A stretch of 64,000 nt of DNA from Longimicrobiales bacterium (GTDB lineage: Bacteria; Gemmatimonadota; Gemmatimonadetes; Longimicrobiales; Gaopeijiaceae). The notes below the pieces were generated by a model, which was given only the letters and a program-made list of their open reading frames with translations, did no database searches and was not told where the DNA came from. A program made the translations under genes and the position numbers. The stretch is from assembly GCA_951828585.1 (NCBI GenBank), contig OX639991.1, positions 3,256,576-3,320,575 on the forward strand, read 5' to 3'. Positions 1 to 8,485 of the stretch are shown in pieces (within the stretch, counting starts at the first letter, position 1; each line of letters opens with the position of its first letter).

Positions 1-2
1 AG

Positions 3-323
3 CGACGCGAGGTTTCGGAGTTCACGGCGCAGCAGGTGGACGAGGAGGTCAAGGTGCTCCTTGACGCTGCGCACTCGCGGGCGCGGGAGGTTCTGGAGGC
101 GAACCGCAGCCTTCTGGATGACCTGGCCGAAGCGCTGTTGGAGCGGGAGACGCTCGACGGCGACGAGATCCAGCTCCTCCTGGACGGGAAGTCGCTGCCG
201 CCCATGGCCGAGGAGTTCGAATCCGAGCAGCCGCAACTCCCTCTTCCGGGCGCCGAAGCCACGGTGGCTCCGAAACCGAAGCCGGGGTTGGGGAGCCCCG
301 ACCCGCTGCCGTCACCCAGCTGA
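3..323 (+). CDS. ftsH: ATP-dependent zinc metalloprotease FtsH, C-terminal end (partial)
   Basis: The gene enters from the left edge, so only the last 106 codons are present. FtsH is a membrane-anchored AAA+ protease that degrades membrane and regulatory proteins. The visible part matches the helical end of the M41 peptidase domain: an acidic stretch VDEEVKVLLDAAHSRAREVL followed by LAEALLERETLDGDEI and GKSLPP. A Pro-rich, low-complexity tail of about 40 residues follows, typical of FtsH C-termini. The AAA module and HExxH site lie outside the window. The next gene, cdaA, converges from the other strand. Confidence 0.88.
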   Translation, partial: RREVSEFTAQQVDEEVKVLLDAAHSRAREVLEANRSLLDDLAEALLERETLDGDEIQLLLDGKSLPPMAEEFESEQPQLPLPGAEATVAPKPKPGLGSPDPLPSPS

Positions 324-343
324 CCGGGACAGTCCGCGGCCGC

Positions 344-1153
344 CTACGCCGGCTCCAGCGGAGGCGTCGCGAGTCCTCCGGCCGCGGACCGGGGCAGCGA
401 CGCCTCGAGCATCTCGCGGAGGCGTTCGCCGGTCACGCCGGACTCGATCCTGCCCCGATAGGCGATGGAGATCCGCGAGGTCTCCTCGCTGACCACGATC
501 ACGATCGCGTCCGTCTCCTCGCTGAGGCCGATGGCAGCCCGGTGGCGCGTGCCGAGCGTGCGGTCACCGACCGGGTTCTGGGTCAGCGGAAGGATGGCGC
601 CGGCGGCCTGTATGCTGTCCCCCACGATGATCACCGCACCGTCGTGGAGGGGGGAGTTGGTGGCGAATATCGTGCCGAGCAGCTCCGGCGAGAGTACGGC
701 CTCGATGCTCCTTCCGGTCTGTGCGTATTCGCGCAATCCCGTCTCCCGCTGTACCGCCAGGATCGCGCCCACGCCCGATCTGGACAGCTGCTCCGCGCCG
801 TCCACAAGCCGGTCCACGATCCTGGCCTCCCGGCTCGATCCCAGCATGCTCACCAGCCTGCTCTGCCCCAGCCGGGCGAGGGCCGCGCGCATCTCGGGCT
901 GAAAGACCACCAGCGCCGCGATCGCCCCGTATTGGAAGAGCGCCTCGATCAGCCGGCGGATCAGGGAAAGGTCCAGAATGACCGATACGAGGTACAGCCC
1001 GGCCAGCAGGAGAACGCCCAGCAGCATCTGCATGGCCCGCGTTTCCCGAATGAGCAACAAGAGCCGGTAAACCAGGAGGAAGACGATGACGATTTCGACG
1101 AGGTCGTTCCACCCCGGCCTCAGAAACTGGAGCTGCTGCAGGAAGCCGTTCAT
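344..1153 (-). CDS. cdaA: Diadenylate cyclase CdaA (c-di-AMP synthase)
   Basis: A 269-residue membrane-bound diadenylate cyclase that condenses two ATP into c-di-AMP, a second messenger for potassium and osmotic homeostasis. Three hydrophobic segments lie within residues 15-85, followed by a DAC domain with the catalytic SPLHDGAVIIV motif (DGA at 171-173) and the GTRHRAAIG motif (RHR at 203-205). Size and order match the CdaA/YbbP family. The ATG at 1153 was chosen because the protein then begins just before the first membrane helix; 52 more in-frame codons exist upstream but look non-coding. A C-terminal tail of about 25 residues follows the DAC fold. The gene is monocistronic, convergent with ftsH and divergent from exbB. 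Confidence 0.93.
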   Translation of the reverse strand: MNGFLQQLQFLRPGWNDLVEIVIVFLLVYRLLLLIRETRAMQMLLGVLLLAGLYLVSVILDLSLIRRLIEALFQYGAIAALVVFQPEMRAALARLGQSRLVSMLGSSREARIVDRLVDGAEQLSRSGVGAILAVQRETGLREYAQTGRSIEAVLSPELLGTIFATNSPLHDGAVIIVGDSIQAAGAILPLTQNPVGDRTLGTRHRAAIGLSEETDAIVIVVSEETSRISIAYRGRIESGVTGERLREMLEASLPRSAAGGLATPPLEPA

Positions 1154-1319
1154 GACTCCTGTACGATAACAGGAGCCGGAAGGATGCACCGCGCGGATCC
1201 CGCCCAGGTGGCGCCGGTTCGGCGGGAGCCACATATTGGCGTTGACGCTCGCGTTCCGGCCTCCTACATTGCGGTCGGGTTCCGTTTCCATCCACCGCAG
1301 TTCATTCACGGAGCAACCG

Positions 1320-1979
1320 TTGAACAGAAACTATGAGCTTCTGACGCTCTTCGCCGACGGCGGCCTCATGATGTATCCGCTCGTCATCTGCTCGCTGATC
1401 GGCCTTGGTGTCATCCTTGCGAAGTTCTGGGCCCTTTGGGTGGCGGGCCGACAGACCACTTCGGTGATCGAACAGGTGGAGGAAGCCGCCTCCGCGGGAC
1501 GTCTCGACGAGGCGGCCGCGATCGCCGCGTCGACCCCCGGACCCGCTGCCGCCATCCTGGTGGCCGGGCTCCGAAGAATGCGGAGCCTCAGGGTTCAGGA
1601 AGGTGAACTGGAGCAGGTCGTATCCACCACCGGCACGATCGAGCTCAGCTTCCTGGAGCGCGGGCTGGTGATCCTGGCCACGATCGCCAACGTCGCCCCG
1701 TTGATGGGCTTCCTGGGCACGGTGGCGGGGATGATACTCGCCTTCGATTCGATCGCGGACGCGGGTGACGTGGATCCCACTACGGTAGCCGGGGGGATCA
1801 AGGTGGCCCTCCTGACCACGGCGGCGGGGCTCACCATCGCGATCCCCATCAACATCGGGTACAATTTCTTCGTGAGCCGGATCGACAAGCTCATCGTGGA
1901 TATGGAGGAAAGCACGCAGAAGGTGCTGAACATCGCGTGGGACCTGGAGCGCGAGGGCAAGTTGCGGGTCGTGTCGTGA
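1320..1979 (+). CDS. exbB: MotA/TolQ/ExbB proton channel family protein
   Basis: A 219-residue inner-membrane channel subunit that, with ExbD, uses proton motive force to energise TonB. Three membrane segments are visible: near residues 12-35, then around 110-140 (LGTVAGMILAFDSIAD nearby) and around 155-180 (VALLTTAAGLTIAIPINIGYN). This is the usual ExbB/TolQ topology with a large cytoplasmic loop between the first two. I chose the TTG start at 1320, preceded by GGAG six bases away; a longer reading from 1236 adds 28 unlikely residues. It heads the exbB-exbD-exbD-tonB operon. Confidence 0.9.
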   Translation: MNRNYELLTLFADGGLMMYPLVICSLIGLGVILAKFWALWVAGRQTTSVIEQVEEAASAGRLDEAAAIAASTPGPAAAILVAGLRRMRSLRVQEGELEQVVSTTGTIELSFLERGLVILATIANVAPLMGFLGTVAGMILAFDSIADAGDVDPTTVAGGIKVALLTTAAGLTIAIPINIGYNFFVSRIDKLIVDMEESTQKVLNIAWDLEREGKLRVVS

Positions 1980-2071
1980 GTATTCGCAGGGCGGGGGACT
2001 GGAGGAACATCCGGCAACCCGTTACGGTATTAGAAACGTAAGAGAAGACCCCGAACCTGGGAGATCCATCA

Positions 2072-2497
2072 ATGGCGGTTCTCGGTAGCAAGAAATCCAA
2101 GGTCTCCGACGAGATCCCCTCTTCGTCCATGGCCGACATCGCGTTCCTTCTGCTCATCTTCTTCCTGGTCACCACGACCTTTCCCAAGGACAAGGGGTTG
2201 GCGATCGTGTTGCCCGAACAGGCCCAGGAGCAGGAGGTCCCCCAGAAGAACGTGCTGCACGTCATCATCAATCCGACCGGGACGGTGATCATCAAGCGCG
2301 GCGAGCAGCAGCAGGAGCAGCAGGTCCGCCCCAACGATGTGGAGGCCATCTGGCGCCAGGGCTTCGCGGAGAACGAGAACCTCATCGCGGCGGTCAAGAC
2401 CCACCGCGACGCGCCGTACCGCTTCATGGTCGATGTCCTGGACGCTCTCCAAACGGCCGGGGCCAGGAAGATCTCACTGCAACTGCTGGAGGAGTAG
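2072..2497 (+). CDS. exbD: Biopolymer transporter ExbD/TolR (first copy)
   Basis: A 141-residue ExbD/TolR protein, a single-pass inner-membrane stator partner of ExbB. The N-terminus is cytoplasmic; the membrane segment DIAFLLLIFFLVTTTF at about 23-38 carries the conserved Asp needed for proton coupling. The rest is a periplasmic TolR-like domain with an inserted Gln-rich patch (GEQQQEQQ). A GGGAG Shine-Dalgarno lies before the ATG. It lies 92 bases after exbB and 6 bases before a second exbD. Confidence 0.92.
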   Translation: MAVLGSKKSKVSDEIPSSSMADIAFLLLIFFLVTTTFPKDKGLAIVLPEQAQEQEVPQKNVLHVIINPTGTVIIKRGEQQQEQQVRPNDVEAIWRQGFAENENLIAAVKTHRDAPYRFMVDVLDALQTAGARKISLQLLEE

Positions 2498-2503
2498 CGC
2501 AAA

Positions 2504-2953
2504 ATGGGTCTCAAGTCCGGTGGGCTGCAGAGAAAGTCCAAGGCCTCGCAGGAGATTCCGTCGTCTTCAATGGCGGACATCGCCTTCCTCCTTCTCATCT
2601 TCTTCATGGTCTCCACGGTCTTCCAGAAGGACAAGAAGCGGGAGATCCTGTGGCCCGAGGCCGAGGCCAGCGAGAAGATCGACGCGAAACAGAAGGAAAT
2701 CCTCAATATCTGGGTGGAGCCGAACGGGGACGTGTACATCAACGACCTGCTATGGGAGATGGAGGAAGTCAGATCGGTGGTCAGACCGCTGTACGTGGAG
2801 ACCCAGGCGGCGCTGGTCGTTTCCATCCGTTCCGACCAGAATGTCCCCTACTTCCATGTCGACCTGCTGCAGAAGGAGCTGCAGGCGGCGGGAGCATTGC
2901 GCGTGGTGTTCGCGACCGAACTTGAACAGGACCTCATCATGGAGAGACGATGA
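2504..2953 (+). CDS. exbD: Biopolymer transporter ExbD/TolR (second copy)
   Basis: A 149-residue paralogue of the preceding ExbD, with the same membrane segment (ADIAFLLLIFFMVSTVFQ, conserved Asp) and a divergent periplasmic domain. Tandem exbD genes usually encode a heteromeric stator partner in TonB systems of Gram-negative non-proteobacteria. It starts 6 bases after the first copy. Its stop overlaps the tonB start by four bases (ATGA), indicating translational coupling. Confidence 0.92.
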   Translation: MGLKSGGLQRKSKASQEIPSSSMADIAFLLLIFFMVSTVFQKDKKREILWPEAEASEKIDAKQKEILNIWVEPNGDVYINDLLWEMEEVRSVVRPLYVETQAALVVSIRSDQNVPYFHVDLLQKELQAAGALRVVFATELEQDLIMERR

Positions 2954-3633
2954 CCGACCAGACCCCCCACGATGTATCGGCGGAGATCAACGCGACCGCC
3001 AACGACGACTACAAGCGTTCCTTCTCAACCTGGTTCTGGGGCTCGATGTGCGCGGCCACCGCGATGCACTTCCTGGTGTTCGCGCTGATGCCGGCCATGC
3101 AGGCCGACGATGTCGCCGTGAACCAGGACGTCATCGAGATGGTCGATATCCCGGAGCAGATCGACATTCCGCCTCCGCCGGAAGCCATCGCGCGGCCGGC
3201 CATGCCGGTCATTACCGATGCGCCGATCGAAGAGGACATCACGATCGCGGACGTCAACTTCGACGCCAACCCCGTCGAGAACCTGCCGCCGCCTCCCGAC
3301 GAGGTGGAGACCGACATTTCCGCCGCGCCGGTGTGGACGGATGTCGACATCAACCCGGCTCTCAAGAACGAGGACGAGGTGAAGCGTGCATTGGAGCGCG
3401 AGTATCCGCCTCTGCTGCGGGATGCGGGCATCGGGGGCACTACCACGATGTGGTTCTTCATTGACGAGACCGGCAAGGTGGTCAAGACCCAGGTGCATAC
3501 CTCTTCCGGGCACAAGGCTCTCGACGACGTCGCCAAAGAGATCTCGCACCTGTACGAGTTCTCGCCCGCCATCAACCGCGACAAGCCGGTTCCGGTCTGG
3601 GTTTCCCTGGGTATTACCTTCAAGACCCGGTAA
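2950..3633 (+). CDS. tonB: TonB family energy transducer
   Basis: A 227-residue TonB protein that links the ExbBD motor to outer-membrane TonB-dependent receptors. There is a cytoplasmic N-terminus of about 30 residues, one membrane helix (SMCAATAMHFLVFALMPAMQ, about 31-50), a Pro/acid-rich periplasmic spacer (IPPPPEAIARP and LPPPPDEVETD), and a C-terminal TonB fold from about 140 with YPPLLRDAGIGGTTTMWFFI and GKVVKTQVHTSSGHKALDD. It is the last gene of the operon, with a terminator hairpin 28 bases after its stop. No receptor gene is adjacent, so the substrate is unknown. Confidence 0.93.
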   Translation: MTDQTPHDVSAEINATANDDYKRSFSTWFWGSMCAATAMHFLVFALMPAMQADDVAVNQDVIEMVDIPEQIDIPPPPEAIARPAMPVITDAPIEEDITIADVNFDANPVENLPPPPDEVETDISAAPVWTDVDINPALKNEDEVKRALEREYPPLLRDAGIGGTTTMWFFIDETGKVVKTQVHTSSGHKALDDVAKEISHLYEFSPAINRDKPVPVWVSLGITFKTR

Positions 3634-3660
3634 CACTTCTGGCGTCCGGACAGCGCGAAA

Positions 3661-3692
3661 CGCCCCGCCGGCCGCGTGGCCGGCGGGGCGTT
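3661..3692 (+). terminator. Rho-independent-like terminator after tonB
   Basis: A perfect 13-bp stem (3661-3673 pairing with 3678-3690) with a GCGT loop and a short TT tail, 28 bases after the tonB stop. The stem is all G/C except the loop. The T-run is very short, as is common in high-GC genomes. It separates the exb/tonB operon from yggS. Confidence 0.8.
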
Positions 3693-3729
3693 CGCTCGTC
3701 CGGCTGCCATGCCTCGCGGATGGAGGGAA

Positions 3730-4437
3730 ATGCACGACAAGGACGTTTACGCCCGCACCCTGCGCGATCGCCTCCCGCGCGTGCGGGACGCGATCGCGGC
3801 CGCGGCGGAGCGGAGCGGCCGCGACGGGTCGGCGGTGCGCATCGTTGCGGTGACCAAGGGCCACCATTTGGGCGCGGTCCAGGCGGCCGCCGGGGCCGGG
3901 TTGCGCGACCTCGGCGAGAACCGGGTAGAGGAGCTCGGCGAAAAGCTGCCCCTGGTGGACACTCCGGGCATCAGGTGGCACATGATCGGTCACGTGCAGC
4001 GCCGCAAGGCGGCCCTGGCGGCCCGCCTCGCGACGCTCATTCACAGCGTGGATTCGGTCCGGCTCGCCGAGAAGCTGTCGCGTTTCGGCAAGGCGAACGC
4101 ACGGCGGGTGCCCGTGCTCGTGCAGATCAACGCCTCCGGCGAGGCCACCAAGGGGGGCTTTCCCGTGGAAGGGGCCCTCGACGCGGTCGGCAGGGTGGCC
4201 GAGCTGCCGGGACTGCGCGTCCTGGGCCTCATGACCATGGCCCCCTACACCGACGACGAAGCCGTGCTGAGATCCACATTCGGGAAGGTACGCGCGGTCA
4301 TGGAGGCCGCGGCGGTTCTGCCGGGGGTCGAAGGGTGTGAACTTTCGATGGGAATGTCCAACGACTACGGCCTGGCCGTCGAGGAGGGAAGCACGATGGT
4401 GCGACTGGGTACGACACTGCTGGGACCGCGGCCGTGA
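3730..4437 (+). CDS. yggS: YggS family pyridoxal-phosphate homeostasis protein
   Basis: A 235-residue single-domain PLP-binding TIM-barrel protein (YggS/PROSC/YBL036c). It carries PLP and helps maintain vitamin B6 and amino-acid balance; no catalytic reaction is established for the family. The PLP lysine is K43 in VAVTKGHH; the conserved GENRVEELGEK, WHMIGHVQRRK, INASGEATKGG and LSMGMSNDY motifs are all present. The ATG at 3730 follows GGAGGGAA directly; an upstream in-frame ATG at 3676 would run through the terminator stem. Its stop overlaps the punA GTG start. Confidence 0.92.
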   Translation: MHDKDVYARTLRDRLPRVRDAIAAAAERSGRDGSAVRIVAVTKGHHLGAVQAAAGAGLRDLGENRVEELGEKLPLVDTPGIRWHMIGHVQRRKAALAARLATLIHSVDSVRLAEKLSRFGKANARRVPVLVQINASGEATKGGFPVEGALDAVGRVAELPGLRVLGLMTMAPYTDDEAVLRSTFGKVRAVMEAAAVLPGVEGCELSMGMSNDYGLAVEEGSTMVRLGTTLLGPRP

Positions 4438-5348
4438 CGGCGCGCGGCGAGATGGAACGCCTGCGCGAGGCGGTGGCGGCGGTGCGGGGGGCGGGGGGGA
4501 CGCGTCCCCGGGTCGGGATCGTGCTCGGCACCGGGCTGGGTGGCCTTGCCGACGCGATCGAGGTGGAGGCCGCGCTGGCGTACGAGGACCTGCCCCACTT
4601 TCCGGTATCGACCGTCGAGAGCCATGACGGGAAGTTGCTGCTCGGCACGCTGGAAGGTGTGCCGGTGGTGGCCATGCAGGGCCGCTTCCACTGCTACGAG
4701 GGGTACACCCTGCGGGAGATCGCCTTCCCGATTCGCGTCATGAAGCTTCTCGGCGCGGAGAACCTGGTCGTGTCGGCGGCGTGCGGGGGCATGAACCCGC
4801 TGTGGGGACCGGGCGACCTGGTCCTCCTCGACGACCACATCAACTTCATGGGGGACGGTCCGCTCACCGGGCCCAACCTGGACGAGCTGGGGCCGCGCTT
4901 TCCGGACATGTCGGTTCCGTATGACACCGGGCTGCAGGAAGCGGCGGCTGCGGTCGCCATGGCCGAGGGGGTTCCGCTCCGGCGCGGGGTGTACGTGGCC
5001 GTGGTGGGGCCCCAGCTCGAGACGCGCGCCGAGTACCGCATGCTGCGGGCCATGGGGGCCGACGTGGTCGGGATGTCCACCGTTCCCGAGGTGATCGCGG
5101 CGCGGCACATGGGCATGCGCGTGCTGGCGGTCGCGATCATCACCGATCAGTGTCTGCCCGACGCGCTCGAAGAGGCGGACGTGCCCACGATCATCGCGAC
5201 GGCGCGGGCGGCCGAGCCGAGGCTGGCCCAGGTGGTGAGAGGGGTGCTTCGCGGGCTGGGCGAGCGTTCTCCGGGGGCCGGGTCCGTCGCCGTCCGGAGC
5301 ACCGTCGAATCGTCGGCCGCAGCCCGGCCGGACCCCGATCCCGCGTAG
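4434..5348 (+). CDS. punA: Purine-nucleoside phosphorylase, PNP family 1
   Basis: A 304-residue trimeric-type purine nucleoside phosphorylase, cleaving inosine/guanosine with phosphate to base and ribose-1-phosphate in purine salvage. Visible motifs are GIVLGTGLGG (phosphate loop), MQGRFHCYEGYT, VSAACGGMNP, VGPQLETRAEYRML and VGMSTVPEVIAA. The start is a GTG sharing bases with the yggS stop (GTGA overlap). The last 25 residues, after GLGERSPGAG, are a non-conserved Ala/Pro-rich tail. The gene is 20 bases upstream of ileS. Confidence 0.93.
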   Translation: MTARGEMERLREAVAAVRGAGGTRPRVGIVLGTGLGGLADAIEVEAALAYEDLPHFPVSTVESHDGKLLLGTLEGVPVVAMQGRFHCYEGYTLREIAFPIRVMKLLGAENLVVSAACGGMNPLWGPGDLVLLDDHINFMGDGPLTGPNLDELGPRFPDMSVPYDTGLQEAAAAVAMAEGVPLRRGVYVAVVGPQLETRAEYRMLRAMGADVVGMSTVPEVIAARHMGMRVLAVAIITDQCLPDALEEADVPTIIATARAAEPRLAQVVRGVLRGLGERSPGAGSVAVRSTVESSAAARPDPDPA

Positions 5349-5368
5349 GTCCCCCGGCAAGCCCGCCC

Positions 5369-8300
5369 GTGCGCTACCCCTCCCTCCCCGCCTCGCGCGT
5401 CGCGCTGGAGGAGTCGGTCCTCGAGATCTGGCGCGAGGAGGACACCTTCCGCCGCACCCTCGAAATCACCCGCGACGGTGAGCAGTTCGTCTTCTTCGAG
5501 GGTCCGCCCACCGCGAACGGCCGCCCCGGACTGCACCACATCATCAGCCGCGCGATCAAGGATCTGGTGTGCCGCTACCAGACCATGCTCGGCAAGCACG
5601 TCACCCGCATCGCCGGCTGGGACACGCACGGCCTCCCGGTCGAGATCGAGGCACAGAAACGGCTCGGCATCGAGAACAAGAAGGAGATCGAGGAGCGGGG
5701 CATCGCCTGGTTCAACGAGCGCTGCAAGGAGTCGGTCTTCACCTACAAGGACGAGTGGGAGCGCTTTTCGGAGCGGATCGGTTACTGGCTGGACTACTCG
5801 CGGCCGTATGTGACCTTCCACGCCGAGTACGTGGAGTCGGTGTGGTGGCTGCTCGGGCAGATGGCGGACCGGGGGCTGCTCTACCGGGGCCACAAGGTGG
5901 TTCCGTGGTGCCCGCGGGATCAGACGGTGCTGTCCTCGCACGAGCTCTCGCTGGGGTACATGGATGTGGAGGACCCGTCGCTGTGGGTGACGCTTGAATT
6001 GCTGGACGGGTCGGGGCGGCAGCTGCTCGTGTGGACCACGACGCCGTGGACGCTGGTGTCGAATGTGGCGCTGGCGGTTAATCCGGCGATCGAGTACGTG
6101 GAGGTGGAGCACGAGGGGCGGGTGTTGATCCTGGCGCGCGGCCGGGCGGTGGCGCTCTTCGGGGAGGATCGGATCGGGGGCCGTGTGGAGGTCTCCGAAC
6201 TGGTGGACACGAAGTACCGCCGTCCCTTCGACTTGATTCCCGCCGCCGAGGCGCGCGGACGGGCCTGGGAGATCATTCCAAGCGACTTCGTCTCGGACGA
6301 GGAGGGGTCGGGGATCGTGCACATGGCCCCCGCGTACGGCGCCGACGACTACCAGGCGGGGAAGGACTTCGGCCTGGCCGTGCTGGAACCGGTCCAGACC
6401 GACGGCACCTTCGCGACGCACCTGCCGCTCGTGGGCGGGATGTTCTTCAAGGACGCCGACGCGCCCCTCGTGGAGGATCTGAAGGCGCGCGGCCTTGTCT
6501 TCCGCGCCACGCGCGAGGTCCACTCCTATCCCCACTGCTGGCGCTGCGACACCCCGCTCGTGTACATGGCGCGGCACAGCTGGTTCGCGAGCACCTCGTC
6601 GCTCAGGCGGGAGCTGCTGGACAACAACGCGCAGGTTGCGTGGCATCCGCCCGAGGTCGGCGCCGGACGGTTCGGCGAATGGCTGAAGGGCAACGTGGAC
6701 TGGGCGCTGTCGCGCGACCGCTACTGGGGCACGCCGCTTCCCGTGTGGGTGTCCGAGGACGATCCGGACAACGTCGAGTGGATCGGGAGCTTCGCCCAAC
6801 TGGCCGAGCGGGTGGGGGACCTGGGGGAGGACTTCGACCCGCACCGCCCCTTCATCGACGAGGTGACGTGGCGCTGCCCCGAGACCGGCTCCATCATGCG
6901 CCGCGCGCCCGAGGTGATCGACGTGTGGTTCGACTCGGGCGCCATGCCGTGGGCCCAGTGGCACTACCCGTTCGAGAACCGGGAGATGTACGAGCGCCAC
7001 TTTCCCGCGGACTTCATCTGCGAGGCGGTGGACCAGACGCGCGGCTGGTTCTACTCGCTGCACGCCATCTCGACGATGCTCGGCCTGGGTCCCGTCTTCC
7101 GCAACGTGATCGTCAACGACATGATCCTGGACGCGGCGGGACGCAAGATGTCCAAGTCGCGCGGCAACGTGGTGGACCCGTGGGACGCGGTGGCCGACCA
7201 CGGCGCCGACGGCGTGCGCTGGTACATGATCACGGTCAGCAACCCGTGGCTGCCCACCCGCTTCGACCCCGACGGGGTGAAGGAGAGCGCGGCGCGATTT
7301 TTTGATACCTTGCAGAACATTTATCGCTTCTTTGCGCTGTATGGGAATGTGGAGGATTGGGGGGTGGGGAAATCCGGTTCCGCAGCCCACACACCCCTCG
7401 ACCGCTGGCTGCTGTCGCGGCTCAACACGCTCGTCACACGGGTGCGCGACGAGCTGGACGGCTACAATCCCACCCGCGCCTACCGAGCCGTGGCCGCGTT
7501 CGTTGACGGCGAGCTCTCGAACTGGTACGTGCGGCGTGCCCGGCCCCGCTTCTGGGGCAACACCGACCCGGCCGACGCCAACGCCGCCTTCTCCACCCTG
7601 CACGAGGCGCTCCGCACCGTCGCCCTACTGATCGCGCCTGTCACTCCTTTTGTTTCGGATTGGCTGCACCGGGCCCTCACCGGCTGCTCCAGCCACACCG
7701 AGCCCTTCCCCGAGGCCGATTCCGCGCGCATCGACGAGGAGCTGGAGCTGCACATGACTCATGTGCGCAGCCTCAGCACGCTGGCCCGGGCCGCGCGCGA
7801 GGAGGTCAGGATCCGGGTGCGGCAGCCGCTCGGGCGATTGCTGGCGGTGGTGCCGGGCGCGGCGCCCGCCGACGATGTGCTCGCGCTGCTGATCGACGAG
7901 ATCAACGTGAAGAAGGTGGAGTTCGCGGCCTCGTCCGAGGGGCTGGTGACGCTGTCGGCGCGGCCGGCGTTCCGGGTGCTGGGGCGGCGTTTTGGGAAGC
8001 TGACGCCGGAGGCCGCAGTCCGTATTCGCGAACTGGGTGAGGATGAGCTGGGGGTGGTGCGTGGTGGTGGGGTGGCGCGGATCGAGGTGGGGGGCGAGGT
8101 GGTGGAGGTCGGTGGGGACGAGATGGAGGTGGTCGAGGAGGCGCGGGGGGGATGGGTGGTGCGGTCGGAGGGGCGCTACACGGTGGCGCTGGATCCGACG
8201 CTGGACGAGGCGTTGCGGCGCGAAGGGCTCGCGCGGGAACTGGTCAACCGCATCCAGCGGCTGAGGCGCGACTCGGGGCTCGAGATTACGGACCGGATCC

Positions 8301-8485
8301 GTCTGGCGGTGGGGGGTTCGGAGGCGGTGTGCGCGGCGGCGCGGGAGCACGAGGCCGCGATCGCGCGGGAGACGCTGGCGGCGGTGGTGGAGGTGGGGAC
8401 GCGGGCGGGTGAGGAATTGGCCGCGCGCAAGGAGGTGGTGGTGGACGGGGAGTCGGCGGTCCTCGGGCTTGACCGGCAGGCGTGA
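5369..8485 (+). CDS. ileS: Isoleucine--tRNA ligase, type 2 (IleRS2), with an altered HIGH motif
   Basis: A 1038-residue class I aminoacyl-tRNA synthetase charging tRNA-Ile. The Rossmann catalytic core has PPTANGRPGLHH at residues 46-57 in place of HxGH, and KMSKSRGN at about 593-600. The CP1 editing domain lies between them (WTTTPWTLVSN, GSGIVHMAPAYGADD), with VIDVWFDSGAMPWAQ and the anticodon-binding domain after the core. Length and C-terminal layout fit the eukaryote-like IleRS2 group. The start is GTG at 5369, giving VRYPSLPAS; the frame stays open upstream through punA, but that is not coding. In the signature tetrapeptide Gly and His occupy swapped positions (GLHH, 54-57). The stop overlaps rluD. 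Confidence 0.95.
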   Translation: MRYPSLPASRVALEESVLEIWREEDTFRRTLEITRDGEQFVFFEGPPTANGRPGLHHIISRAIKDLVCRYQTMLGKHVTRIAGWDTHGLPVEIEAQKRLGIENKKEIEERGIAWFNERCKESVFTYKDEWERFSERIGYWLDYSRPYVTFHAEYVESVWWLLGQMADRGLLYRGHKVVPWCPRDQTVLSSHELSLGYMDVEDPSLWVTLELLDGSGRQLLVWTTTPWTLVSNVALAVNPAIEYVEVEHEGRVLILARGRAVALFGEDRIGGRVEVSELVDTKYRRPFDLIPAAEARGRAWEIIPSDFVSDEEGSGIVHMAPAYGADDYQAGKDFGLAVLEPVQTDGTFATHLPLVGGMFFKDADAPLVEDLKARGLVFRATREVHSYPHCWRCDTPLVYMARHSWFASTSSLRRELLDNNAQVAWHPPEVGAGRFGEWLKGNVDWALSRDRYWGTPLPVWVSEDDPDNVEWIGSFAQLAERVGDLGEDFDPHRPFIDEVTWRCPETGSIMRRAPEVIDVWFDSGAMPWAQWHYPFENREMYERHFPADFICEAVDQTRGWFYSLHAISTMLGLGPVFRNVIVNDMILDAAGRKMSKSRGNVVDPWDAVADHGADGVRWYMITVSNPWLPTRFDPDGVKESAARFFDTLQNIYRFFALYGNVEDWGVGKSGSAAHTPLDRWLLSRLNTLVTRVRDELDGYNPTRAYRAVAAFVDGELSNWYVRRARPRFWGNTDPADANAAFSTLHEALRTVALLIAPVTPFVSDWLHRALTGCSSHTEPFPEADSARIDEELELHMTHVRSLSTLARAAREEVRIRVRQPLGRLLAVVPGAAPADDVLALLIDEINVKKVEFAASSEGLVTLSARPAFRVLGRRFGKLTPEAAVRIRELGEDELGVVRGGGVARIEVGGEVVEVGGDEMEVVEEARGGWVVRSEGRYTVALDPTLDEALRREGLARELVNRIQRLRRDSGLEITDRIRLAVGGSEAVCAAAREHEAAIARETLAAVVEVGTRAGEELAARKEVVVDGESAVLGLDRQA

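Noticed and set aside
5150-5368. In-frame upstream extension of ileS through the end of punA
   Set aside because: The extension overlaps a well-supported gene in another frame and encodes Arg/Ala/Gly-rich sequence unlike IleRS. The GTG at 5369 matches the family N-terminus.
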